A stretch of DNA of 64,000 nt from Anastrepha obliqua (taxonomy: Eukaryota > Arthropoda > Insecta > Diptera > Tephritidae), in contig NC_072897.1 in the NCBI RefSeq assembly GCF_027943255.1, positions 46,102,044 through 46,166,043 of the forward strand. The letters run 5' to 3'. The notes below the pieces were generated by a model that saw only the letters and a list, made by a program, of their open reading frames with translations, was not told the origin of the DNA and did no database searches. Below, in pieces: positions 10,000-19,744 of this stretch (the first letter of the stretch is position 1; every line of letters begins with the position of its first letter). A program made the position numbers and the translations under genes.

Positions 10000-10740
10000 T
10001 CTTCCGACTGAGTTTTAAGAGCTCTGTTAAGAAGTTTCCTGGAAATTTTCCAGAGTTTCGAGAGTTCGGCGTTCTACCAAGGGACTGTTTTACCCTCTCT
10101 TCTCCTACGTTCCGGGCAAACCTTGTTATAACACTCGATCAAAGTTCGCCCCAATGAGTTTGTGGCTTCTTCAATCGAAGTTATTGTCCGGAGTTTGGGA
10201 ACATCACGGATTAGTGAGATCCTCATATCGTGGCCAATCCGTTTTTCGAGGAAGCAAGCCTGAACTCTATATAACGATGGTCCGACAGGGAATCTTTGTC
10301 GAGTACTTTCCAACCAGTGATATGATCTGATATTTTATCGTTAGATAATGTCATATCAATCACTTCCTGCCTTCTGCTGGTCACAAAAGTCGGACTGGTG
10401 CCAACGTTCTGTATGACCAAGCGAGATGACAGAATAAGGTCCATGAGTTTATACCCCCTGAAGTTACATTTTGTGCTACCCCAGAGTGTGTTCTGTGAAT
10501 TTGCATCACATCCCACAATTAGACCTAATCCCATAGATTCAGCATATCTTACAACTTCCATAAACTCCCTCGTAGGGGGAGGGAGAATGGAGTCGCAAGG
10601 AAAACAGACCGAGACGACAATTGTCTCTACTTCTTTCCCCTCTAATCGATACTTTATTTTGACTGCAACTAAGTCTTGATAGCAGAATTGTCTTAACAAA
10701 GTGCAATCAACCGCTCCCTTGGAGGCCCAGGGATCAGCAT
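10000..10740 (-). pseudogene. Element A ORF2, AP endonuclease and linker
   Basis: Minus strand. DLVAVKIKYRLEGKEVET, RYAESMGLGLIVGCDANSQN, TLWGSTKCNFRGYKLMDLIL, TSPTFVTSRRQEVIDMTL and LDKDSLSDHRYIEF are endonuclease blocks of LOA/I-type elements; GCDAN and SDHRYI hold active-site residues. The N-terminal 60-100 residues are absent, since ORF1 sequence joins directly near 10760. After a frameshift the linker IRDVPKLRTITSIEEATN and CPERRRREGKTVPWW leads into the RT. Confidence 0.85.
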
Positions 10741-10779
10741 GCTCACCCTCACCTGTTTTTGAATTTTGTTCGTTTGCCG

Positions 10780-11990
10780 AATGACAAACTTACATCCTTC
10801 AAACCCTGGCATCACAGCCAAGTTTTGGCCAGCCATTCGAGCCTTGATCAACTCTCATTCGCACGAATCTAGGTACATCTTTCGACTTCCATATTGCCTC
10901 CCAGACTTGACTGTCGACAAAATTCAATTGTTTTTGGGACAATTGGATATGCCCATCGCCACAGATCTCCACCATCATGCCGCTGGCTGCTGCCGTAGCA
11001 TAGTTACTTCCAATGGACAGTAGTGGATCACTAGGCGGAACCGGTTTCGCGCTCGCTACTGCGCATTTGGCCCCACGGCACTCGTTCCACTGGGCTCGTT
11101 GGTACCACTTCCAGGTACTTGATTGCTGCACGATGCTCCTCCTGCAGTCACTACAACCTGTTGTCTGAGGTTGCTTACTTCGGATTCCGGTTTATTGCCC
11201 TTCCTCCTTTTCTTCTTCCTCGTGCCCAGTGATGCGCTCATCTGTCAAGGTGGCCAGATCAGATGGGTCATCATCAGATCTGTTCCTCTTGCCAGATTCA
11301 GCTACAAGAGTCGTCGTAGACAGATGAGCGGCAGCACCGGCTCGAGTGGCAGTTGGCATAGCTACGTAAGCCCGATTCATACCTACTGTTTCTCTTGCCT
11401 TCTTCGCGTTCCTCTGCCTTTGCCGCTTCTTCTGTGTATTAGACAGATTTTCTCCTGAAGCTGGCATCTGTTCCGTGGCCATTGGTACGCTGCTTCTTTC
11501 TGAGCGTGAGCTCTGATTAACCATAGCCCCAACAGTCGCCAAAACTGGTGCCAGGACAGGAATCAATTTGGTTTTCTCAGTCGTGGTGACATGACAGACA
11601 GGGGTTACCTGCGTCATAACCACGTCTGCGTCCTCCAAATTGCCCCCCGAATCAGACGCTTTTTTTGTAGCCGGTAGTGCAGTGGTACTTTTCGGATTTG
11701 CATCCAAATTAACCACATTACTTCCGTCCGCAGAGGAAAGCGTCAGAGCACTGAGACGTAAATGAGTTACCGCAGCCTCCCACAGGGGTCACTGCATCTT
11801 CATTGGTTTCGCTGAGCCTGACGAGGATGCACCGTCCAATAGGTGTCCATCCTCAACCAAGCCGCTGGAGAACCAGCGGGAGGATTGCCACAAGTGTGGG
11901 TACCCCGTGCAGAGTAGTCCTGGTTTGAATTCATTTCCGTTTGTGGCCCTATTCATACTCTTCAAGGGAGCCACTGTTGAAGAGAAACCC
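10780..11990 (-). pseudogene. Element A ORF1 with DUF4780-like region
   Basis: Several minus-strand frames. The N-terminal part carries NTQKKRQRQRNAKKARET, Ala-rich text and an acidic GHEEEEKEEGQ stretch. A basic patch (GTRKKKRRKGNKPESE) and the segment ATAAASGMMVEICGDGHIQL, then WEAIWKSKDVPRFVRMRVDQ follow. The last segment resembles DUF4780, found in ORF1 of LOA-related elements of flies. At least three frame changes are needed. ORF1 proteins bind the element RNA. A related, differently broken ORF1 occurs on the plus strand at 46970-47725. Confidence 0.7.
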
Positions 11991-12175
11991 GTTATCGACA
12001 GTTCAGGTCTAGATCCGTAGTGTTCTGTTTTAACTCAGTAATCACTCTATTTGTCATCCGACAGCAAGGGACCTTACTGAGTAGTAGCAGGGTTACCTCG
12101 CACAGGATGTGATTCTTCATCACGCACTAACGGTCTTGGCTTAGTAGAGGCTATGGGGTTGGAATAACCCTCTGT
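11991..12175 (-). other. Presumed 5' untranslated region of element A
   Basis: Non-coding sequence upstream of ORF1 on the minus strand. Its right limit is set only by the start of DD41D coding sequence at about 12187; no target duplication could be matched with confidence. Confidence 0.4.
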
Positions 12176-12186
12176 ATTGCGCATAT

Positions 12187-12565
12187 CTACGCCCTGTGCC
12201 GACCCAAATCTTTATGCAAAATACAGTGTAATAACGTTTGTGAAATGCCTAATTCCAAACAACGACGAGGTATGGGCAAACCTGGGGTTTCTTCAACACT
12301 TTTGGCTACAACAGCAGTATTTTTGGCTATTCTTGAGCGACGTGCACGAGTTTTATTCTTCACATCACTAACTTGTCCCAACAGCTCGAATTTTTTTACC
12401 AATTTCTGTATTGCGGTTCGACAAGGTGCTTCACGATGACCCAAAAATGTTCGAGTGTTACGAACCATCTCTGCCTAAATTATCACCATTTTTATAGAGA
12501 ATTTTAATAATTGCAATGCGTTGTTTAAGCGTGTATCGTTCCATTTTTATTAATGGCATAGTTTC
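12187..12565 (-). pseudogene. N-terminal part of a DD41D transposase
   Basis: Minus strand, with frameshifts. It begins KMERYTLKQRIAIIKILYKN near 12555, then FLGHREAPCRTAIQKLVKKF, ELLGQVSDVKNKTRARRSR and LELGISQTLLHCILHKDLG. These are the two helix-turn-helix units that bind terminal repeats in DD41D elements. It breaks off after HKDLG, just before the region where the fragment at 4437-4775 starts, so the two may be halves of one transposase gene separated by element A, with about 50 codons missing. Confidence 0.8.
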
Positions 12566-12567
12566 TA

Positions 12568-12854
12568 GGGTTTTTCGGTAAGAGCGGTTCAACTTTTGAA
12601 CTTTTTTGAATAAAACACAAACGGTTTGACTTTTTTAATATAACTATTTTTTTTTTATTATCGAGTTTGAACATATACATTTAAGTATGAAATTCGATTT
12701 CTTTTGCATGGCCACTGCGCGCACGTTTTACGAAGTCCAATCGTTGAACCCAATTTTCGACCACTCTTTTGCATAAATCGGCCGAAATTCCAGCAATTTC
12801 GCGTTCAATATTGGCTCTGAGCTCACAAATCGTCGCCGGCTTGTTACTGTAGAC
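12568..12854 (-). pseudogene. DD41D element fragment: transposase C-terminus and 3' inverted repeat
   Basis: Minus strand: VYSNKPATICELRANIERE, IAGISADLCKRVVENW and VQRLDFVKRARSGHAKE, nearly identical to the element at 29459-30733. Its terminal repeat starts at 12568 (GGGTTTTTCGGTAAGAGCGG) after a TA at 12566-12567. It therefore inserted in the 5' untranslated part of the neighbouring DD41D fragment. Its 5' side is cut cleanly at 12855 by the CAGTGG end of the hAT element. No remainder was found on the far side of the hAT. Confidence 0.82.
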
Positions 12855-15050
12855 CAGTGGTCGCCAATCTTTTCAATATGTTGAGCTACTTTCAAGATTT
12901 TGAAATAAACAGTGAGCTACTTGCACAAGCCAACATAAATTAAATAATACACAGTTATATTCGACATACAATACATGTATTTATTTTACTAATATACGTT
13001 CTATATATAATAAATATATGACTTATAGTGCTTATACTTATGCATAACTACATCCATGTTCACATCTATCAATCGTAACAAAATTTTTTGCAGTCATAAT
13101 GGCAAATCACAAGCGCCTTAAAAAAACAACAAAACAGTAATAGTACATTACTATATTATATAAATAAAATATGGGCAGATAAAAAGAGCATATTTAATGA
13201 GAAGGTTGACATTCTGACTCATCGATAATTTTTTTAATATTTCCAGTATAATTTGATACAGTCATTCGAATACAGTAATCCAAATGTATATCTGTAAGCC
13301 GATTGCGGTATTTATTTTTAATAAATTTCATATTGGAAAAAGAAGATTCACACAAATAAGTTGAACTGAATAACGCTTTCACTTTCAACGCAACACGACA
13401 TAAAACTGAATACTTATCTTTACTTACTAAAGTCCATATACATTTTGTATTTGAACATAAAGATTTTAAAGTCAAGTCACTCTGAAAAGCAATCAGTTCC
13501 ATTTCTGTCACAGCAATGTCTTCGCCAAAGTTGTTCATAACACAAGTTGCAAACTGTTGTAAATCAATGCCCATGAAGGGTGAAACAACAAATTTCGTTA
13601 CTAAAGCAATTTTGCTGAAATCCTTGAAACGATTTTTGAAGTTTTCCTTCAAGTTAGAAACTATTTCCATATGATATTTACTGTCATAGGGCTCTAATAG
13701 ATTTTTGGATATCTTTTCGGAAAGAATAGGAAAATGCTTAGTATCGCGGTTTTTTAGGTTTTGTTCCCAAAATTCAAGTTTTGTAATAAATGCATTTATA
13801 TCAGAAATCATTTCCGCTAATTCTTTATCCCTGCCTTGAAGCTGCAAGTTAAGCTCATTTAATTTCTCTGTAATTTCCACAAGAAAACCAAAATCTCTGA
13901 GCCAAGTCGAATTTTCCAGTTCAGGAATCGGTTCATCGCGTTCTTTGAAAAATTGGAGTATAGCAGGCAGGACATCATTGAAACGTTTGAGCACTCGTCC
14001 TCTGCTTAACCATCGCACTTCAGAGTGAAGAAGTAGCTCTCCGTATTGACAGTCAATTTCATCAGCCAAGGTTTTAAATAATCTTCTTTGTAACGCTTGA
14101 GCTCTAATCTTGTTCACAATTTTCACCACCAGTTTCATAACGTTGTTCAAGTTTAGAAAATTTCCACATAATGCTTGCTGATGTATAATACAGTGGTAAC
14201 TAAGAAATTGTGGAAAACTTTCATCCTTATGACATAGCGCCACGAGCCTCTTATCACAACCCACCATAGCTGGAGCACCGTCAGTTGTCAGGCCTACCAT
14301 TTTTGATATTGGAATTTTCTCAGAAGAGATGAGATTTTTTAAATGAGAAAACAGCTCTAGTGGAATAAACTTCAAAAGATCTTTAATTGTAAAATCACTA
14401 AAAGCCATCCTGACAAATATGGCCATCTGTGAGGTGTCAACTACATCTGTTGATTCATCCAGTTGCAGTGAAAAATAAATACAGTTATCTAAGTCACTTC
14501 TTAACTGTAAAAAAATATCATTGCTCATTACTTCTACTCGCCTCATCACTGTATTAGCAGAAAGTTGCATAGATTTTATAGCAGACACTATTTCGTCTTT
14601 ATTTCTAAAGTTGGCGAATAAAGAATCTGCAGCTTCCAAAAATGCTTGCTTTATGATTTCCCCGTCTTCATAAGGTTTTTTCTTTTGTGCAATTATCTGG
14701 GAAACACGATAAGATGCTTCAGTTGCAGCCTTATTTTTGTCGATTGTTTTCAAAAATATTGACTGTTGTCCAATTAACTGGATTTTTAAATGTTTCAGTT
14801 TTTCTTTTCTGGTGGCAGAATTTAACGGGAATGCCTTCTCAAAATTCGAATGTACAGTTTTATGATGCCTCTCAATATTTCCTTTTTTAGGAACTGACAC
14901 AGATGTATTACATAACAAAGAAACACTTTTGCCTTTAACTTCTGTGAAGAAGTATTGTTCTTCCCATTCCGAATGGAAATGGTATGTCTTCGCCTTCTTA
15001 CTACTGCTTGCCATAATATTTCGAACTCTAACCCAACCGCTGCACGCAGA
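12855..15050 (-). mobile_element. hAT element with intact transposase
   Basis: The left (3') end is CAGTGGTCGCCAATCTTTTC at 12855, a typical hAT start, abutting the DD41D fragment. The right (5') boundary is not secure. CAGCGGTTGGGTTAGAG, read on the minus strand near 15045, has the CAGNGG form but matches the left end poorly, and no 8-bp duplication of CTGTAGAC (12847-12854) was found there. The 3' untranslated DNA (12855-13193) is AT-rich. The element body is dominated by one long uninterrupted frame. Confidence 0.75.
13194..15014 (-). CDS. hAT transposase, uninterrupted (GTF2IRD2/SCAND3-like)
   Basis: 606 residues from the ATG at 15014. The N-terminal BED-like finger (LLCNTSVSVPKKGNIERHHK, ending at a final His) has Ser where the first Cys is expected. 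Catalytic blocks are D186 (FSLQLDESTD) and D245 (GLTTDGAPAM). HCIIHQQALCG and SEVRWLSRGRVL are the C/H and Trp motifs of hAT enzymes. The C-terminal dimerisation block runs from 551 (STYLCESSFSNMKFIKNKYR), with the presumed catalytic Glu at 556. No stop or frameshift is present, so the copy is either recent or maintained. Domesticated relatives exist (GTF2IRD2, ZBED proteins), but the adjoining CAGTGG end argues for an ordinary transposon. Confidence 0.9.
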   Translation of the reverse strand: MASSSKKAKTYHFHSEWEEQYFFTEVKGKSVSLLCNTSVSVPKKGNIERHHKTVHSNFEKAFPLNSATRKEKLKHLKIQLIGQQSIFLKTIDKNKAATEASYRVSQIIAQKKKPYEDGEIIKQAFLEAADSLFANFRNKDEIVSAIKSMQLSANTVMRRVEVMSNDIFLQLRSDLDNCIYFSLQLDESTDVVDTSQMAIFVRMAFSDFTIKDLLKFIPLELFSHLKNLISSEKIPISKMVGLTTDGAPAMVGCDKRLVALCHKDESFPQFLSYHCIIHQQALCGNFLNLNNVMKLVVKIVNKIRAQALQRRLFKTLADEIDCQYGELLLHSEVRWLSRGRVLKRFNDVLPAILQFFKERDEPIPELENSTWLRDFGFLVEITEKLNELNLQLQGRDKELAEMISDINAFITKLEFWEQNLKNRDTKHFPILSEKISKNLLEPYDSKYHMEIVSNLKENFKNRFKDFSKIALVTKFVVSPFMGIDLQQFATCVMNNFGEDIAVTEMELIAFQSDLTLKSLCSNTKCIWTLVSKDKYSVLCRVALKVKALFSSTYLCESSFSNMKFIKNKYRNRLTDIHLDYCIRMTVSNYTGNIKKIIDESECQPSH

Positions 15051-15097
15051 ACGTTGATAATGCCGTTCAGTATTAAACTGAGCGCAATGTCGATAAG

Positions 15098-15119
15098 ACC
15101 TGTTATTGGAAAACCCTTT
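15098..15119 (-). repeat. Orphan terminal repeat of the 4437/24073 DD41D family
   Basis: ACCTGTTATTGGAAAACCC, then TTTA. The reverse complement starts GGGTTTTCCAATAACAGG, matching the ends at 24073 (GGGTTTTCCAATATAAGG) and 4437 (GTTTTCCAATAAAAGG). It faces the 4437 copy, so it could be the 5' end of the same ancestral insertion. Confidence 0.55.
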
Positions 15120-15651
15120 ATCAAACTTTTTGCAACTTTATACTAAATTTTTTGAAATTGGATAAAAACCAGCATTCTAACATGTTAAGACTGAATTCCC
15201 GTCCTTCACTGTTACAAGATACAACTCTCATTGTCTTTGAGTTTATTTGATTTCTAAAATTAGATTGCTTGCTCAAATTAAATTTTACTAAAATGTGCGC
15301 GGCTACATAAAGTTCGGCCCGGATCGAATTCAGCACTTCCTTACTTGTTTACAAATAGCTTTAAGTTTATTTTTAAGGATATACTAGCATAGGATGGCAA
15401 CACAAAAATTTGAAACTTTAATCAAGTGTCGTTTATGTGTGTTAATATTTTCCTTTATATTTCTAAGTTAAAGTGTCTGGTAAGCATTTAGGGCTGAATT
15501 TGTGTGTTGGTTGTTAAAGCTGTTTTTCGTAGTTGAAGAAACCGGTAGTACTTTTAAAACTAGAGGCAAATTTTTCCAAAGGTTGGCAGCTATTTGAGAA
15601 TATTCCAACTAACTGCTGTTAGATGCCGCTGTGAAATTCTCTTTCCGTATG
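15120..15651. other. Flanking DNA, no gene recognised
   Basis: Mixed composition. It includes the GC-richer CGGCCCGGATCGAATTCAG near 15317. No coding similarity or paired repeats were noticed. Confidence 0.35.
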
Positions 15652-17333
15652 ACCAGAGAATGTTAATGCAATGAGAAGGTGCAAATGTTGCTGTGAGCTT
15701 TTTTTAGTACAATTGAGATTTGAAAGATTTGAAGTAAGGAAGTTTAGCACACCGAGTTTATAGACACCTCACTGACTTTTCCCCACACAAAAATTAGAAA
15801 CACCACACATCTTTCACCTTAACACACAACACATTTCTCACCTCGACATTAAACCAATTAAATTTTTACTATTTTCGTATTTTTTAAATAATAAGCGAAT
15901 ACGTAAAATTTAATATATTACATAATTTTTTTTTTCAATTATATTACATTAATCGAGTCTAACATTTGGCGAGGAAAAATAGGCGGTGCGTTTATTTCTT
16001 CGACTGCTTATTTTTTTACGATTTTGTTACTTTTGAAATGATAAGCGGATACATAAAATTTATTATAAATTTTTTTACGATTACATTAAAAAAAAAAAAT
16101 TAATAACGAAAAAAAAATTCGCGCCGAGAATTGATGGCGAGTCACGGGGGACGATAAATACGAAGAGCGTTTATTTCTGCGCCTGCGTTGTGAACAAAAG
16201 GTTTGTGATGTCTACGTAGATATGTATGCGCGCGACGCGAATAAGTTTTAATAAATTCTGAAAGTAATTCATGAAGTTTTTCATTACATACATTCATAAA
16301 TGAACGTATACTCTATATGTACATAAATGATGGTATATGACAATATACATAATATGTATGTACATATGTACATGTCAATAGGAGGTATTTGCATTCAGAA
16401 AATAAAACGGTTGAAGATAAATCAACACTTATTTTATATTGTATGTCAATTTATAGTTTATGTATTCGACAGCATTTACATACATACATATGTATGTATG
16501 TATGTACATTTGTATATGAAAAACAATAATTCACAAGCGCAAGAACATCATCTTCCTTTCATACATATATATGTACATATGCATGTATGCCCAAATTACT
16601 TTGACTTATGTATGTACACATGTCACAGCACATCACATTCTTACAAGAAATCAAATACACATACGAACGAGTTTCGCGTAATTATATGCATATGTACTAT
16701 GTGTGTATGCGCGTTTGGCTTTCTGGACAGATATTAGAATGATATTTTCTCATCAATATAATTTGGATTTGATGAAATAGATTATAGACATATGTATGTA
16801 CATATTTTCTGTTTTGATTGATGTATATAAAAATCAAGTCATATCCAGTATGAACTATTTTATACCGAAAAGAAATTTCCATTTATGAAATACAAAAAAA
16901 ACAGTATTTTAAAGAAATTTTAATTAAAATAAACTCAAAAATTTTACCAAACTTTCCTGGTTTGAATTGTAAAAAAAAAAATGTGCAAGAAAAAAAATAT
17001 GACTTCAGGACTTAAACCTGAATTAAATACGTGCCAAAAAAGAAAACGAATAATTCCGCCGACTTTAGCTTCTGCACCAAAAATTAACTGCCGCGCGGCT
17101 TTCTTAATCGCAAATTTATTCGCTTCGCTGTGGGCATGAAATAAGTCGATTTCCTTTTTTTCCAAAAAATCTTATGAAATTCCTTAGTAGTTTGGTAAAC
17201 GCAGAAAAAATCTGAATTCCCCACTAGTGAGAAAAGTTGAATTTGAAATTACCTTAGTATGAATCTACAAATTAGTACTCGAAAAAAGCTCATTTAACAT
17301 TTGCTCCTTCTCATTGCATTAACATTCTCTGGT
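15652..17333. mobile_element. Unclassified 1.7-kb element (R, copy 1) with about 50-bp terminal inverted repeats
   Basis: ACCAGAGAATGTTAATGCAA at 15652 recurs inverted ending at 17333. The match runs 38 bp with one mismatch (to 15689 and from 17296), and after a small gap extends into TGAGCTTTTTT on both sides. No transposase is recognisable inside. Two related blocks of about 170 bp (near 15885-16010 and 16030-16190) share ATAAGCGxATACxTAAAATTT and a GCGTTTATTTCT segment. The middle (16260-16630) is rich in CATA/TATG runs. No target duplication was found next to the ends. Bases 15652-16565 recur almost identically at 62121-63080. It is probably a non-autonomous DNA transposon; the superfamily is unknown. 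Confidence 0.7.
16467..16511. repeat. CATA/TATG microsatellite forming a palindrome
   Basis: ACATACATACATATGTATGT lies within a longer CATA-then-TATG run that is nearly self-complementary. The second copy of the host element (62998-63030) has a shorter version, so the run length differs between otherwise very similar copies. Confidence 0.7.
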
Positions 17334-17559
17334 TCTAGTTTGAAAAATGTATTTGCTAGATCCGATCCAGCATTTGTATGATTAAATTTTTTATTTACGT
17401 GATTAGCATAAACCCAATACCTATATTTGCTCGGCGAATTCCGACTTTCGTCGCACAAAGTCTGAAACTTAGATGCACATATGTATACACACACGGACAA
17501 AATTCTAAAGAAAACCAGTAAATTTTCATTCGATAAGTGAGAAAAAATTAATATCAATA

Positions 17560-18075
17560 AAAATGTTATTCTAAGCCAAATACACGAATTTATTGTTTAT
17601 TTAAAACTAACATAAACTTAACAAAAGTTTACTCCATGAATGAAAAATTAACAAAATTAACAGAATTTTTCATATTTTTAAGGTATAAAATTATTCACAC
17701 AATTCAATTTCACAAATACCTAAAATATTAAATTCAATGAAATTTTAATATTTAGTAGGCATTCCTTTTTGCCTGATGGCTTCATTAAATCTTTTTGGCA
17801 TAGAGTTAACTATTTTTTAGTCATATTTGGACTCAAATTTCGCCATTCCTGTTGGAGTACCTCCTTTAGTTGGGTTTTGCTAATTATGTTAATTTTAGCG
17901 ATACGCCTACGGTGTTCATCTCACAAATGTTCGATGGGATTCAAGTCTGGAGACTGTGGTGGTGTTGGAAGAATATGAGAAGCCTGGAGTATGATCCACA
18001 TACGCACATCGTGCTCAGTAAGCTTGGGCTCATTATCTTGTTGAAAATAAAAAAAATAAAAGTTGTTATCAAAAC
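17560..18075 (-). pseudogene. Tc1-like transposase C-terminal relic
   Basis: On the minus strand between about 18045 and 17755: NEPKLTEHDVRMWI, SHILPTPPQSPDLNPIEHL, a stop, DEHRRRIAKINIISKTQLKE and VLQQEWRNLSPNMTKK, ending KMPTKY-like near 17755. The PPQSPDLNPIEHL block carries the catalytic Glu of DD34E. Stops and the loss of the N-terminal two thirds mark it as dead. The left, AT-rich part is probably its 3' untranslated end; no inverted-repeat partner was found. Confidence 0.8.
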
Positions 18076-18104
18076 ACAGTTTGGAGGTAAAGTGATTTAT
18101 CCTT

Positions 18105-18652
18105 CTTCTTCTTAATTGGCGCTATATTCGCTTACGCGATTTTGGCCGAGTTTAACAAAGCGCGCCAGTCGTTTCTTTCTCGTGCTAACCGGCACCAGTT
18201 GGATACACCAAAGGAAGCAAAGTCCTTCTCCACCTGATCTTTCCAACGCCTTCCTCTTCCTCTGCTACCACCAGCTGCTACCGCGACAAATACTTTCAGA
18301 GCCGGAGCGTTTGTAACCATTCGGACGACATGACCCAGCCAGCGTAGCCATTAAATTTTTATTCGCTGCGCGATGCCTACGTCGTCGTAAAGCTGATACA
18401 GCTCATCGTTCCATCGTCTGCGATATGCGCCGCTGCCAACGTGCAAAGGACCAAAAATCTGCGCAGATGTTGTCATCGTCCAAGCTTCTGCGCCATACGT
18501 TAGGACGGGCGTGTTTAGAGCCTTGTAGAGTATTAGTTTTGTTCGTCGAGAGAGGACTTTACTGCTCAGTTGCCTACTTAGTCCAAAGTAGTACTTGTTG
18601 GCAAGAGAGATTCTGCGTTGGATTTCAAGGCTGACATTGTTATCGGTGCTAT
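18105..18652 (-). pseudogene. RTE-type non-LTR retrotransposon, 3' end
   Basis: Minus strand: DNNVSLEIQRRISLANKYYF, GLSRQLSSKVLSRRTKL, LYKALNTPVLTYGAEAWT, WLGHVVRMVTNAPALKVF and RGRGRRWKDQVEKDFASFGV, ending LLNSAKIA and a stop at 18132. This is the C-terminal domain of RTE-group ORF2 proteins. One stop falls before WLRWLGHV. The 5' edge of this piece abuts the same protein in inverted orientation at 18653. Confidence 0.85.
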
Positions 18653-18710
18653 AATTTCGAGGATGTAAAAGACTTCGTGTACTTAAAAACCAGCATTAAC
18701 ACCGATTCAT
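18653..18710 (+). pseudogene. Inverted 5' piece of the same RTE element
   Basis: Plus strand: NFEDVKDFVYLKTSINTD. In RTE proteins this stretch lies immediately upstream of DNNVSLEIQ, where the minus-strand piece begins. Both pieces contain ACCGAT at the break. A 3' segment in one orientation joined to its adjacent 5' segment in the other is the pattern left by twin-primed reverse transcription. Confidence 0.75.
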
Positions 18711-19739
18711 CGATTATATCATGTCTATGTTATATTATCTTAATCGATTTTCAGGTGTAGGAAAATTTAGAAACATGAAAATTTCAAAATGCGATATCTC
18801 TGCGAAAAAAAATGATATTTGAGCAAACAAAACGCCATTTGAAAAAAGAAGGATTGTGTTTAAATATGCCATCCTTTAATTTTGGTGAAAGAAAACATCT
18901 GCAAGGCTACATAACCTCAAATATGGGCAAAAATGGTGTTTTTTGCACTTTTAGATTAGGATATCTCGAAAACCAGAGCAGATAGAGCAATTCCGAGGCC
19001 AGATTTGGATTCAGCGCATCATAAACCTTTGGAAATATATAGTCTGGTTTCTGGGTCTGAAGGTTGGTTAACTTTTGTCGGCCTGTGTAATCATGTACGC
19101 GCTTCGCTAATGTATTGGTTGCTCCGCTTAGCAGCTCAAAATCATAAGACTAAATAAAGATATCGGAAAAAACTTATAGACAAAAATGTTCACAAAAGAA
19201 TGCTCTATAAAAAAGCTCTTAAGTATATTTTCCATAAAATCTATAAAAAAGAAGTTATTACGCTTTAAAACAATTCATCCCTTAATTTTTCGCGTAATTT
19301 TGTTTATAACTTTTTTATTATTAATTTTACAATAAAAAGTTTTGAATGAAAGTTGTAGATAATATTATTGTCTACAAAAAGGTATTTTACAAAATGTTCG
19401 TAACTTTCGGAATTCACGAGATAAACGCAAAAAACCAGTTGCACCCTTATTTCCAAGATGGCGGCCGCGGGACACAACCCCCGACCCCGAAAACTCAAAT
19501 TTACGTTCACAGTGATGGGTTTTACATAATAAAACCATAAACTCGCATACTCCTAAAATTACGAAGTTGGCTATTTTTTTTGTCTCTTTTGACTGGACTA
19601 GAAATCGCAGACAAAACCTCAACAAAACCAATTCGACTGGACAATTACAATTGAATGTCGTCAGATTGTTAATAAAATAGTAACTAAGTATGTCAGGGTC
19701 AATTTTACATTTAGACTTAAATTTTCCATGCACATTTAG
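18711..19739. other. Non-coding AT-rich block, possibly an unclassified repeat
   Basis: No coding similarity. It includes non-coding text with a repetitive feel (GGATATCTCGAAAACCAGAG at about 18959 and CAAGATGGCGGCCGCGGGAC at about 19458). No paired ends were found. Function unknown. Confidence 0.3.
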
Positions 19740-19744
19740 GTTTT

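Larger units (their letters stand above)
4776..12175 (-). mobile_element. LOA/I-type non-LTR retrotransposon (element A), split by element B
   Basis: Minus-strand element with 3' end at the left (TTAAAT-rich end near 4780) and 5' end near 12175. Removing the 2.6-kb insertion at 6445-9062 leaves about 4.8 kb, close to full length. In 5'-3' order it holds an ORF1 with a DUF4780-like segment, an AP endonuclease, a reverse transcriptase with YADD, an RNase H domain, and a C-terminal Cys/His motif. RNase H plus this C-terminal finger point to the I/LOA group, not to jockey or CR1. Such elements move by target-primed reverse transcription. Several stops, frameshifts and an internal deletion near 10760 make it inactive. 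Confidence 0.85.

Noticed and set aside
16327..16737. 136-codon frame with many Tyr, His, Val and Met residues
   Set aside because: It is the translation of CATA/TATG microsatellite-rich DNA inside element R. The homologous frame at 62855-63157 is similar only because the DNA is repeated.
16944..17165. 73-codon minus-strand frame with AARQLIFGAEAKVGGIIRF
   Set aside because: It has no homology I can name and lies inside element R. It might be a decayed element protein, but the evidence is insufficient.
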